A stretch of 64,000 bases of DNA from NCBI RefSeq assembly GCF_032062135.1, contig NC_092860.1, positions 69,229,968 through 69,293,967 on the forward strand. The letters run 5' to 3'. The DNA comes from Pyxicephalus adspersus (Eukaryota; Chordata; Amphibia; Anura; Pyxicephalidae). This document shows, piece after piece, positions 46,843 through 56,879 of this stretch. The position numbers and the translations under genes are program-made. Position 1 is the first letter of the stretch. Every line of letters begins with the position of its first letter. Below the pieces are notes generated by a model that worked only from the letters and a program-made list of their open reading frames with translations, ran no database searches and was not told where the DNA came from.

Positions 46843-47365
46843 TTAATTATTACTAAATTAAGAAATAACCTTAAGATTTTCCTTAATATATTTAATTTCC
46901 AGACTATTTTTCCTAAAGTGACCAGTTTAAACCGGTTATAACCTCCTAACCTCAATGATCCCTAACTCAATGATGGTTAGCAATAAAATTTCAGAGTACC
47001 CCTCTAGCCTCTCAAGCATCCATAATACTGGTAAGTTAGCTCTATATATATTTGCTACATTACCCTGTTTTGTTTTAATTTTAGTAATGGCAAAGTACAA
47101 AAATAAACATAATGGGCTTAAATAGACACAATGTATAGACACAATGTTTTGCCCACAAAGGGCTTCATCATTTGCCTTCTTTTAATAGAATGTCTTAACT
47201 TATAAAGCACAAGTTTACTGCATTGGGAGATAACAGTCAGCTTCCTTTAAACATCAAATTCTAAGTGATTTGATTTCGCTTTGTCTTGGTTACTTCACCA
47301 TCAAGTAAGTTCTATCAGTCATATATGTATCATCCTCTAAACGTCCCCATCTAGACTGACTGTAT
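46815..47365. repeat. PLE inverted flank, right arm
   Basis: Reverse complement of 42830-43295, about 85% identical by eye. It contains an extra segment at about 47070-47180 whose sequence (TTTTAATTTTAGTAATG, GCAAAGTACAAAAA) also occurs in direct orientation at 42450-42515. Confidence 0.85.
47136..47176 (-). ncRNA. Hammerhead-like motif, PLE 5' side
   Basis: The minus strand reads ATGATGA (CUGANGA with C3 changed), then AGCCC-TTTGT-GGGC, a clean stem II hairpin. AAAAC (GAAAC with G12 changed) and a GTC follow a few bases on. It lies upstream of the PLE coding region and in the same sense as it. Two core substitutions suggest that the ribozyme is inactive today. Confidence 0.5.
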
Positions 47366-47399
47366 TTGCATCATGTTCTATACCACAATTAAATGCATA

Positions 47400-47545
47400 A
47401 AAAATTTTATGTTTATTAATTCACACATATGAGAAGAAAGGAAGAAAAGAGGAAAGAAGGCTCTTTTTAGGCACCAATGTAATACCTCAAGTAATTTCAG
47501 ATAAAAATACATTTTATTAAATTTAAGTTATCAATTAAAAGAGTG
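47400..47545. other. Short AT-rich gap between PLE and L1
   Basis: No feature seen. One A/G-rich patch lies near 47430-47460. Confidence 0.5.
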
Positions 47546-47559
47546 ATGAATGAGGAAGG

Positions 47560-47948
47560 CATGGTTCCATGGTCCTATTGATTTTGATGGGGCGAGCATA
47601 CAATTGTTGCCTGATGTTTCTGCACAGACTCTGCGTATGGGTCACATACTGCAACCTCTGCTGGAACTGATTTGTTCCTCTGGTGCCTATTACAGATGGG
47701 GAGATCCGTTCTAAGTGCTTGTGTCCAAAGGTGGTGAGACTTTTGCTCTTCATCGCCATGCACAACTTCCTGCGCTGTTTACCATGTTGGGCGCAGACCC
47801 TATTAATATTCCGAATTGGCTTGACTTTCCCATGGATACAGCAGCCCCCCCGCAGATGAGGCGTCGGCTGAGTATGCCACAGAGGCCCCGCCGCAACACC
47901 ATTCCCACTGCGCGGGCCACCCCGGCACTCCTGTCCAATGAAACTTGA
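47560..47948 (+). pseudogene. L1 ORF1 C-terminal domain
   Basis: Plus-strand text IDFDGASIQLLPDVSAQTLR matches the ORF1 segment (F-D-G-x-x-I-x-L-F-x-D-V-S). It is followed by LLELICSSGAYYRWGDPF (the Y-R-W-G-x-P-F motif) and ETFALHRHAQLPALF (the L-P-A-F end). The frame then closes at 47948 after a basic tail. One stop follows GDPF. The N-terminal coiled coil was lost by 5' truncation. Confidence 0.7.
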
Positions 47949-48945
47949 TTTTATGCCTCCTCCAGGAACCTGACCATATACCTCCAATATTGGTATATGT
48001 TGCTCTTTTTAATGACTCAAGGTTACACAGTCATATCACATTTACTGTTGTATTTATTTTGTTGATGTGTTTCTTTGAAGCTGATTGTATTGAATTGATA
48101 TATGACAAATTAATCTATCCTGTCTGGGAGACATGCCCTTGAGTGTGATATTTGTTGTGAAGGGGTTAGTTCTGGCTCCTGTTAAGAAGGAAATATTGGT
48201 GGGCCTCTATATGTAATATATGCATATTGTACGTTTACTTGCTCTCAGGTTTACAAATGATGATTGCACTGTGTTGTACTTTTCAGAGGAGACGATATCT
48301 GAGGAGCGGCGATGTATTCAGTAATAAATGGTTTTTATAATACAGCTGGTACGTTTGGACGGGCATACTGTTTTTTAGATTGCCCACCACTTCTCAGTAT
48401 GTGGGCATGTCTTGCTCCTTGTATCCCTGGATTTTTTGATTTAAAATGTTTTATATGCATAGAGATGAACAGTTTTTTCCTATGTCTTTTAGCATAATAT
48501 GTTCATATGTTCCCCAATCTATTTTAATGTTGTTTGTGGTTGCATTGGAGACCCAATACTTGTCTGTCTATTGTACTTTTATGTATATCCTATACTTATT
48601 GGTTACTAACCAGATGCAGAGGCGGTTAGCCGTTACATGCTCGCCTTGCGCATCACATTCCCCCACTAGTTTGCTTCTATTCCTGGCGAATAGGAGCTAG
48701 TAATTGTTTTGTAGTATTACTTGTTTGACCCTGGCAATAAGTGGGGGACATTTTTTGTGTGTTATTTTTCTTCTGTTTCTATTTCCTTCTCTGCCTTCTC
48801 TTTTTCATCGCTTTTCCCTTTACTACTTCTAATTGAGTCCCTCCCCCATCTTTCCTTTTCTCCCTGGGCAGCCCCTCCTTCCTAGGTTTATCGGCTCTAT
48901 TGAAGTGGACCCGAACATAGTATCTGGGCCCTTGTTTACCGCCTC
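47949..48945. other. Inter-ORF region of the L1
   Basis: About 1 kb without recognisable coding, T-rich, ending in a C/T-rich stretch just before the endonuclease start. Short frames inside are not gene-like. Confidence 0.5.
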
Positions 48946-49440
48946 CATGCCACTAAAATTTTTGTCAATTAATGTTAAGGGTCTCAATTCGCCAACCAAG
49001 AGGTCGGTGGTGCTAAATGCCCTCAATCGCTTGAAATGCCAGATGGCATTCCTTCAGGAGATTCATTTTCGCCACGATAAAGTGCCAGCACTTAAAAAAC
49101 GCCGTTTTCAAACGGCCTACCATGGCTCCTCCCCTGACTCAAAATCAAAAGGTGTTAGTATCTTGATCGATAAATCCCTTCCCTGGTCATTGGTTGCTGT
49201 GCAATCTGACCCTGAGGAGAGATATCTAATAGTCAAAGGGAAAGTGCAGTCCCAGATGTTCCCTGTTCAATCTATATCTCCCTAATACCAACCAGCTACC
49301 CTTTCTGGAAGAGTTCCTTGATATTGCGGAAACATTTACAGAAGGTGTGATGATAGTGGGCGGGGACTTTAATTTTGCATTACATCCTGTTCAGGATGTC
49401 TCTAGGGGGGCCTCCCACCTCCCCTAGTGGCGGGGTCACT
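48946..49440 (+). pseudogene. L1 ORF2 endonuclease relic
   Basis: From an ATG at 48948 the text MPLKFLSINVKGLNSPTKR opens an APE-type endonuclease. MAFLQEIHFRHDK (the L-Q-E-T-H motif) and GVSILIDKSLPW (the G-V-A-I-L motif) follow. A stop at about 49284 and a frame change are followed by VGGDFNFALHPVQD (the G-D-F-N motif) near 49360. The domain then jumps straight to the RT upstream region, so its C-terminal half is deleted. Confidence 0.75.
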
Positions 49441-51120
49441 TGTGCGATATAGAGGCCCAGCCGACGGTTTTGCGTGAGAAGATTAACATGCACTGTTGCT
49501 CCAAGGCAAAATATCAACTTGACAGGAGTAGGGAATTTTTCTATGAATACAGTAACAAATGTGGGAGGGCTCTGGCTAGGGCGGTGAGGGCAAAAAGGGC
49601 CTGGACCTTTATTCGCTGCATAAACTCTAAATCAGGTGACCCGTTACAAAGCTCACAGGACATACCGGACTCTTTCAGGGATTTCTATACAAAACTATAT
49701 AACCTAAGGGGTAACACAGGTGCCCCCCCATCTGCTTTGTTGGCGGCAGCTATGGAGCAGTACCTCACCTCCTCGGGTATGTCTAAGATCCTAGAAGAAG
49801 CCCTATCCACTCTGGATGCCCCAATTAGCTCGGCTGAATTACAAGCAGCTCTGGCCAAAGTGCCCACGGGCAAAGTGTCCGGCCCCAATGTCTTTACACT
49901 TGCCTATTATAAGAGGTTCCTTCCCCAACTCACCCAGTCATTTTTAGATGCCTTTAATGCCCTTTCCTCAGATTACCCCCTTCCAGCAGACGCCGCCAGA
50001 GCCCATATCACTGTCATACTGAAGCCGGAGAAGGATCCCAAGTCTTGTGCGAGCTATAGACCAATATCACTTCTTAACTGTGATGTTAAATTATTCTCCA
50101 GTATATTAGAGCGCAGGCTAACGCCCCTTCTCCAAGGTCTCATTCATTCAGATCAAAGTGGATTCTTGCCCCTTCGTGAGGCAAGAGATAATACCACTCG
50201 CACACTAAACCTCATCCATCATGTCACTGTAAACAAAATCCCCTCTATGATTTTTTTGGCAGATGCCGAGAAGGCCTTTGATCGGGTAAATCGGGAATAT
50301 ATGAGACAGGTCCTTACCTATATCAGTATTCCAAGCTATATGACTGGATCTAAGCCCTATATCAATGCCTCACTGCCTCTATTTGAGTTAATGGACTCTT
50401 GTCGCGTCCCTTTTCGATTGCTAGTGGTACGAGACAGGGCTGCCCATTATTCCCTTTGTTATTTTTTTTTGCTCCTCTAACCTCTCTTGATGCATATCCG
50501 TAGTAACCCTGGTTTTAAGGGCATACGAGTGAACAAAACGGAACATAAAGTTTCTGCTTATGCGGACGATCTCCTCCTTTTCTATGCAACCTCGCCTTGT
50601 ATTACTATTCCGAACCTTCTTAAGGAGTTGAACAGATAGACCCAATTTTCAGACCATAAAGTAAACCTACAAAAATCGGAGGTGTTAGATGTGAATCTAC
50701 CCCCGGCGCTTAGAAAGACCCTGCCCCCCTCTTTTCTGTTTAAATGGTCCAGAGATTCTATCTGATATCTAGGTACTAATATCCCGGTGGATATTTCCAG
50801 GGTTGTAGAACTTAATTTTCTGCCCCTGCTTAACACTATTCGCAATGATCTCCAGCGCTGGCTGCAACAGGCTTTTTCATGGTTTGGCCATTGCAATATT
50901 CTTAAAATGAATATTATGCCTCGTCTTCTTTTTTACTGCAGACCTTACCTGTCCATATACCCCCTCATATACTACACAAATTTAGATCTGAATTTTTCAC
51001 ATTTGTTTGGTCCACCGACACTTGTTAAGTGGAACTTAACAAGTTTCTCCTGCGACTCCCGAAAGACAAAGGTGGGATGTCTTTCCCTAACCCGATTTTA
51101 TATCACAGAGCAGTCCACTT
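49441..51120 (+). pseudogene. L1 ORF2 reverse transcriptase
   Basis: A 346-codon frame runs to 50480. It holds AKVPTGKVSGPNVFTLAYYK (the K-x-x-G-x-D-G-F region with Asp changed to Asn), SYRPISLLNCDVKLFSSILE, SDQSGFLPLREARDNT and FLADAEKAFDRVNREYM. After a shift come [12 protein letters not shown] and [12 protein letters not shown], an intact Y-A-D-D catalytic box at about 50550-50585. A thumb piece follows (WFGHCNILKMNIMPRLLFYC near 50880-50940). Three to four frame changes and stops separate the blocks. This is the most complete RT core in the window. Confidence 0.8.
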
Positions 51121-51184
51121 GACCCGTTTGGTGGATTGGTGCAGACACGCTGCTGTTAAGGGATGGGTAAGATAGGAAAATTCT

Positions 51185-52160
51185 GTGTTTCCCATTTTAC
51201 TAAGCACTGCAGCGTGGTCTCCCCCAGAAGCCTGCAGTGTCCTCCATCGCCACCCATTGATTGGAGCAACGCTGAAAGTAGTGTCTAAACATTTTCATAG
51301 CGAGGGAACTGGGATATTTCCTTCCCCGATGTCCCCTATATTCGGCCACCCTGGTTTTCCCACTAGTAGGACAGACCCGGTCTTTAAGCAGTGGATTGAA
51401 CAGAATATTTTTAGAGCAATGCATTTTTTACAGCCCACTAATTAGACCCCGATTGGACAGCTTCAACGGGATTACTCCCTCCCCTAGACAACTGGAGAAA
51501 GATACAATTTCAGGATTTTCTCACCTCACTGCCCTCTGCCCAAGTTTTCCACAGACCCCTCACCGCCCTGCAGGTTTGCGTATGCCTGAAGAGCCCCTAA
51601 GAGGAGTCCTATCCTATGTATATAAACTGCTTCTGACGTCTGGTGCTGTGTCCCCGCCTATGTTTCTCTCCAGATGGGAGCGGGATCTGGGTATTACCTT
51701 TACTGACGAACAGATAGAACGTGTTTTCTACTATGGTCACAAGGCCTCTATCAGTAACCGCTATCAGGAAACGAATTATAAGCTGCTTACAAGATGGTAC
51801 AGGACACCGGAGCTCCTGCACAGAATCTACCCACAGGTGAGCCCTATATGTTGGAGATGTGGGAAACATACAGGTACTCTGATGCATATTTTTTGGACCT
51901 ATCCTTCATTGACACCCTTCTGGGAGGGGATTGCTAAAATTATTAAAGAATTGACGGGGATATCTTTTGAAACTAGGCCTGAATTAGCATTACTACATGT
52001 GTCCGCAATCTCAAAAAAACTATATAAGCGTTCTCTTCTGCGCCACTTGCTGAACGCTGCTAAAGCATGTATTCCGCCATTATGGAAACATACCGTCCCT
52101 CCTACAATTAAACAATGGATTGCTAGGGTGAACGATATAAAATATATATGGAAGAGCTGA
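51185..52160 (+). pseudogene. L1 ORF2 C-terminal region with cysteine knuckle
   Basis: The 254-codon frame 51396-52160 includes WERDLGITFTDEQIERVFYY, ISNRYQETNYKLLTRWYRTP and then CWRCGKHTGTLMHIFW (a C-x2-C...H-x3-W knuckle; the usual final Cys is a Tyr). It ends at a natural-looking stop after WIARVNDIKYIWKS. The knuckle is thought to bind nucleic acid. This last part of ORF2 is unbroken. Confidence 0.8.
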
Positions 52161-52657
52161 CAAAGCCAAGGGAGCAGGGATGATTTCAAGAGTACAGCCG
52201 CCTATAGATGGCTGCTTGGATCACCTGATTAGTACCCTTTGGTTTTGTGGGTGGCCCACTGCCCTTACTACCCACATCCCCCACCACCCACCCCCACTAC
52301 ACTACTCATTTTCTCCCCCCTCTCTATTTTCCTTTTCTCTTCTCTGTTCTTTTTCTCTCTCTCTCTTTTCTTTTTTTAAAAACAGGAACCAACATGGTTT
52401 TCTATTTTTTTTGACCAATGCACATTTGTGTCTCATACTGTGGTAGTAATGCCTGACACCTACTGGTCACTTCCTTTTGTACCAAACTCTTTGATATTGT
52501 TTGTGATGATATGTGGCGTCCGGTACTCGATATGTTAGTGCTTCTCCTATGCTCTGTAATATGCGATTTGCTGGTTTAGTGTGATATGTTAGCATTTATT
52601 TTTCTGTATTTTATTGTTGGTTGCTTTTAAAAAAAATTAAAAAAAAAAAAAAAGAAA
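52161..52657 (+). other. L1 3' UTR and poly(A) tail
   Basis: A pyrimidine-rich stretch (CTCTCTCTCTCTTTTC near 52354) is followed by T-rich sequence and an A-rich tail from 52628 to 52657. No feature suggests further genes. The tail is typical of target-primed insertion. Confidence 0.75.
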
Positions 52658-52659
52658 AT

Positions 52660-53335
52660 CTTCTTTCTGCCTTATGTCTGCTGAAGGTACCCAATTTCAA
52701 GTACAAAGACATACGCTTCCCTGTATGTCAAAACTGAGTTCAAGTATCGCCCCCTGTAAGAATAGGCCACAGTCACACTCTGTTGACAGCTAACGCAAAG
52801 TACTCGGTCGATCGGGCATCTCTTAAAGTGTATAGTATTCCTGCTGGCACGTGCATATCGAACCACGAAAACCTCTTTCTCGGAAACATTCTAAAAACTA
52901 TTATACTAGCGTTAGTGGACAACGACTCATTTTCGGGTAATTACCAGAGAAATACATTGTGCTTCAACCACTAGAATGTAAATTATGCCACCTTATATTT
53001 GTATGGACAGCGGATACCTGCAAGACTGTTTCAACCTAATTTTCAAGGTTCTTTAGCTGTTCACGAATATATGGCCCTTGTACATATTTCGGGCAAGCAA
53101 AAGGCTGACAACGCTTTATCAGTGGATCGTTCAGAATTTTTGAACGGTTACACTTTATTCGCTTTTGATTTATCCCCTGATCAAGTACCTGGTGGACATT
53201 TCTCTCTAGTAAAAACCGGCAATCTCAAGGCTGAAATTAGATTTGCGTAATCTACGCAAAACACTTGTACCACGATTGTGTATTCAATGTCAATTCATGA
53301 GAATAATATTGAAATAAATAACAGAAGAGAAGTAG
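52660..53335 (+). pseudogene. Capsid-like relic of a Maverick/Polinton-type virus-like element
   Basis: Plus-strand frames between 52660 and 53335 resemble the C-terminal half of the proteins annotated in many animals as F54H12.2-like, which I associate with Maverick/Polinton elements. Their usual block order is kept, including an NGYTLFAFDLSPD segment near 53140-53190 and the closing Y-D-F end near 53330. In-frame stops lie near 52975 and 53248. The N-terminal half is missing to the left, where the L1 tail begins. It cannot make a functional protein. The assignment to a capsid role is from memory of the family. Confidence 0.55.
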
Positions 53336-53900
53336 TGTACGATTTTCAATAAAATTATTAACTTTGAAATTACCAGCGTTATTAAATCAGACTTTCACGC
53401 CCAGCACATCTTTAAAGGCGTATTTCCGTGTGATTTATCACCGGGAAACAAAGTCATCGACAGACCGGTGGCCTATATTGTAAACATGAATTAATCACAT
53501 CAGAGGGGAAAGCACTGGATTTCAATTATATTATGTATGAATGATTTGTCTATTTTTTTTTTGATAGTTATGGAATATCACCTAATAATGAAATATTTCC
53601 TGATGAATTCATGCAATTTTATCGCAAAATTCTAAGATTATAAGATATCAAAATAAGCAAATACAGGACGCCGCTAGTTCAGTCTGCCGCAATTACTGCA
53701 TCTATATCTTACATTGTAGTGCTAAAGGGATGCCTTTTGAAAATGTATTAAAAACATTCACAAACGATTTTAGGAAAAATTACCGCATTGTACGTGACTA
53801 TAGAACAAAGCAATTGAAACAATTATGTCTGCGTTGTTGTAATTACAATCAAACATGCATACCCTACTGTGATAATAAACAGAAGTGGCGTTGAGCGAAG
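53336..53900 (+). pseudogene. Adenain-like protease relic of the same element
   Basis: Immediately downstream of the capsid-like relic, broken frames resemble the cysteine protease of Maverick/Polinton elements. An F-D-S-Y-G-like box lies near 53565, a region in place of the usual C-G-Q-Y-C active-site motif near 53690-53720, and a closing basic segment near 53770-53830. At least four frame changes and several stops are present, so the copy is long dead. The order capsid then protease, packed head to tail, supports a single virus-like origin. Confidence 0.45.
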
Positions 53901-53999
53901 TAAATAAAGATAATTTATTTTAAGCACATAAGAAGTCTTTTATTTTATTTACAGTTTTAAAATCCCCTGGACATGCCAGGACATGTCTTGAAAATAGGC

Positions 54000-54515
54000 G
54001 GTGCATGGGCGGAGATTTGTCAGGTTAGGTTGGGGGTGGACATGTCTGGGCAATAGACGATAAAAGGGTGGAGAGTGAGTGGAATATAGGAGGGCTAGGG
54101 GGAGAGTGGTAGGCTGGAGATGGGAGGGATTATGGGCGGGGGAAGAGCATGTCGACCTGTCACTTTTAGTTTGACGAAAAGTACATACGCTTTACTACTA
54201 GTCCCTATTCAACACTTATAGTCCCTGAAGGTTCCGCAATGACAAGAGCGCACAGCCGCTGGAATCATAATGTCACTGTGGGAAAACCTGTAAAAAAAAA
54301 AAAAAAAAAGTTAGTTAAAAAAAGTACAAACTCTAAATAAATTAGTTTAAAATTAATTTTTATTTTTTTTTTTAACACATTTTTTACATTATTTTTTCCC
54401 CAAATTTTTACTGTCAAATGGTGTTTTTCGGGTCGGGTCTACCTGAATTTGAACAGCTATATTCAGGTCGAATATAAGGACAACCCGAATTCGAACACCA
54501 ATACTACCCCTATTA
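54000..54515. mobile_element. MITE-like repeat, copy 2 of the 31.7-kb family
   Basis: The 3' part (54203-54515) matches 32020-32275 in the same orientation, with shared GGAAAACCTGTAAAAAAA, TTCAGGTCGAATATAAGGAC and CGAATTCGAACACCAA. The 5' part is different and lacks the two palindromes. Non-coding. Confidence 0.55.
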
Positions 54516-54571
54516 AGAAGGTGGATTTTCAATTTTTTAGCTTTTTTTTAATTCTACTTCATTGGAGCATA

Positions 54572-55490
54572 TTATAGATAGTGTACCTTTATGCTCATAG
54601 TAGCATGCAAACTTTTTAAGTTTAAGAGAAAGTTTTGTACCAGTTCTTCATAATTTTGTGCTTTATGGTTACCCAAGAAGTTCTTGACAACCATGACATA
54701 GCTGTGCCAGGCACAGGCTTCAGTATCAGTCATGCAACTTGTGAAATTTGAATCATCTATCAGTTGCCAAATCTGGGGTCCATCAAAGATTCCTGCTTTG
54801 AATTTTTCAGTACTCAATCCAGGGAAGAATCTACATATGTATTTGATGCAATCGCAGTCCATGTTCAGAGCTTCAACAAATTGCCTAATGCACCTTTTTT
54901 TCATGTTTTCCCTTGGAGGCCATATCACTTGTTTCCAGTGATCCTGCTTTGCTCTACTTTCCCACAAGCAGATGAAGCATGGGTACTTTGTGTATCCACT
55001 TTGCTGTTCAAGTAGAAAGTTCACCATTTTTAAATCAACACATATGGGCTAATGGTGTTCATGATAGCAAAGCTTTTGTAAGACCATTTTGTTATTTTTA
55101 TATTCTTAAGTCTTTTGTTGAATGACCAATTGGAATTGATGCATAGCAGTTGCCATTATGCAAAAAAACAGATTTCAAACTTCGAGTGGAACTGCCTATG
55201 AAAAGCCACCAGTCTTCTGCTCAGTATTCTGGTACTCCCATATGGGCTAGTAGTCCGGTACAACATTACCCATCTTCACTGAAATATGGTAGGAGTGTCC
55301 CCTCTCTTGTCCTATTAACCTGTTATTTTAACGTCCGGTCTCAGACAGTTCTTTTTTTTTAGCCTAGATGTTAAAAGATCAGATGCTTGTTTTGACAGAC
55401 TTAGGTCACGTAATAAATCATTGAGCTCTTCTTGGGAGAACTGCTGGTTTGATGAAACACCTTCATATTCACTCCCACTGGTTCATTTTC
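54572..55490 (-). pseudogene. Relic of the cysteine-motif / FHQD ORF family (copy 2)
   Basis: The minus strand carries the middle of the family: SQEELNDLLRDLSLSKQASD near 55440, a D-W-x-x-F-I-D-S-S-like piece near 55210, then a 151-codon frame (55027-54572). That frame has MVNFLLEQQSGYTKYPCFIC, followed by CLWESRA, KAGIFDGPQIWQLIDD, MVVKNFLGNHKAQNY and MSIKVHYL. It stops just before the part seen at 2737-2955 and 56458-56570. The function is unknown; cysteines in FICLW and the long conserved order suggest an enzyme-like domain of a mobile element. Confidence 0.65.
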
Positions 55491-55507
55491 ACAGATCTTA
55501 TTGTTAA

Positions 55508-55600
55508 TATTGTGATTATTATTAATAATTATAAAGTATTTTTATAGCACCAACACAGCGGTGTACATTAACTAGGACTTGCAAACGACAGACAGTGACA
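55508..55600 (-). repeat. L2/CR1-like LINE 3' tail
   Basis: Reverse-oriented tail (ATTATTAATAATTATAAAGT, then AGCACCAACACAGCGGTGTA). It is probably the 3' end of the RT fragment next to it. Confidence 0.5.
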
Positions 55601-55659
55601 TGACAAGACTTTGTTTTAATAATTTACGTTTATGTTTTTTTTTTTATTCAGGATGAGTT

Positions 55660-56095
55660 TCAGAAACCTGTAAGCCGTCCATGACGAGAAGGCTGACAAG
55701 CAGCATAAAACCTTGCCCTGGGCTGAGGGAGACAAGTCAGATCTGGACAGATAGGTTTTAGTGTCATCAGCATACAGATGATACTGTAAAACAAATGCTA
55801 TGAGACTACTGATCCCTGAGGAACACCAACAGGGATGAAATTAGAAGAGGAATTACCATTGAAAGAAACTTGAAAGGAGCAGTCAGACAGGTAGGAAGGA
55901 AACCAAAAGAGAGCAGTGTCATTGATACCAATAGAGTTCATGATTTGTATTAGAAGGCAGTGATCAACAGCGTCAAAAGCAGAAGAAAGATCTAGGACAA
56001 GGAGGAGTGAAAAGTCTTGTGACTCAGCTCTGATGAGGTAACTGGCCACTTTAGTAAGGACAGTTTTGGTGAAGAATCCCTTCTCTATGCAATAG
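55660..56095 (-). pseudogene. L2/CR1-type LINE reverse transcriptase fragment
   Basis: The minus strand reads SLLLVLDLSSAFDAVDHCLL (the A-box D-L-S-x-A-F-D-x-V-D-H), then ALFWFPSYLSDCSFQVSFNG and GVPQGSVVS (the G-V-P-Q-G-S box). After a stop or shift comes YADDTKTYLS (catalytic Y-A-D-D) near 55770. This combination is typical of the L2/CR1 group, not L1. Endonuclease and thumb are missing. Confidence 0.75.
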
Positions 56096-56426
56096 TTCTA
56101 TGCAAAAATCCTAAAGTGAATAATTTTGTAAAAGTAAGTTCTCTATGTGAACTGCTTACATACTTATATAGGGTGCTTATCTCCCAACTTAACCAACTCC
56201 TCTAAAGGGAGAATAGTTCCACTAATCTTCCATCATAGCTGTGCTCCTCCATCTGTGCAGTTTTCTCTGCATTCTCTGCATTTGCTCCAGACCTTTCAAA
56301 CTATGAATCTTAAATTCCTTGAGGTGAGAGCTACAAAATGCTTGGTTGCAATATGAGCATCAAGGTGCATTTTCTGCATTGCCATCTTTGTAACTTCCCA
56401 GGAAACCTTTGTGCAGTCATTGTTGT

Positions 56427-56455
56427 TATTATTATTATTATTATTAAACAGGATT
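56427..56455. repeat. (ATT)n microsatellite
   Basis: About seven ATT units followed by AAACAGGATTTATATT, the reverse of the L2/CR1-like tail end (AATCCTGTTT(AAT)n). Confidence 0.8.
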
Positions 56456-56457
56456 TA

Positions 56458-56570
56458 TATTGTTGAGCAAAGTGAACGATTCCACAAAGATATGAAGGTC
56501 ATGGAAGGAGGGTATCAGGGTAGATAGGATGTAAATATGATGGCTGACTATTGGAGCATCCCCCCGGATT
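56458..56570 (+). pseudogene. C-terminal scrap of the cysteine-motif / FHQD ORF family (copy 3)
   Basis: The plus strand reads SERFHKDMKVMEGGYQG, then after a stop DVNMMADYW. This matches the EEGERFHQDI...VME..Y segment of copy 1. It is opposite in orientation to copies 1 and 2 and lies against an (ATT)n tract. Confidence 0.6.
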
Positions 56571-56879
56571 GTCCTAACACTGAACAATCCAGGAAAAGCT
56601 ATAAGCGCAAACTTTTACCTTAACCGCTTACCTGAATAATTTTCTACTGTAAAAAAAAAAAAAAAAAGAGTAACAAATCCTTTGTATGAACAAAAGAAAT
56701 TTAAATAAACAGTACATTCAAGGTATTGTATTATTTTTTTTCATAAAAATAAGGTAAAATTTGCATGTTTTTTGACAAAACTGGAGGGTACCCTGTATTG
56801 TAAAAACTGGATGTGATAGCAAAAAACTGGGGTCGTTTCTGGATTCATCACCCAAAAATTTGTAAAAAAACAAGTGTAG
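56571..56879. other. AT-rich gap
   Basis: Includes a poly-A run near 56652-56667. No gene or repeat family seen. Confidence 0.4.

Larger units (their letters stand above)
42450..47390 (-). mobile_element. Penelope-like element (PLE) with inverted repeat flanks
   Basis: The coding direction is minus: a proline-rich N-terminal region (46840-46319), more N-terminal sequence (45993-45730), RT (about 45540-45000), a linker and GIY-YIG endonuclease (44560-44152). Long imperfect inverted repeats (42830-43295 and 46815-47365) bound it. A shorter direct repeat (42450-42515 and 47072-47125) and two hammerhead-like motifs on the minus strand lie at either end, the arrangement expected of PLE pseudo-LTRs. 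RT plus a C-terminal GIY-YIG defines the EN(+) Penelope/Neptune type. Stops show that it is dead. Confidence 0.8.
47546..52657 (+). mobile_element. L1/Tx1-type LINE, 5'-truncated, with poly(A) tail
   Basis: It begins in the C-terminal domain of ORF1 (47560-47948). After about 1 kb of non-coding sequence, ORF2 runs from about 48950 to 52160, and a pyrimidine-rich 3' UTR ends in an A-rich tail at 52628-52657. This is the best-preserved L1 in the window, with only a handful of stops and shifts. The DNA just after the tail is the capsid relic of a virus-like element, so the L1 probably inserted beside or into it. Confidence 0.8.

Noticed and set aside
47535..47987. 150-codon minus-strand frame
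   Set aside because: The plus strand reads as the L1 ORF1 C-terminal domain (YRWG and F-D-G motifs), so the minus frame is a shadow.
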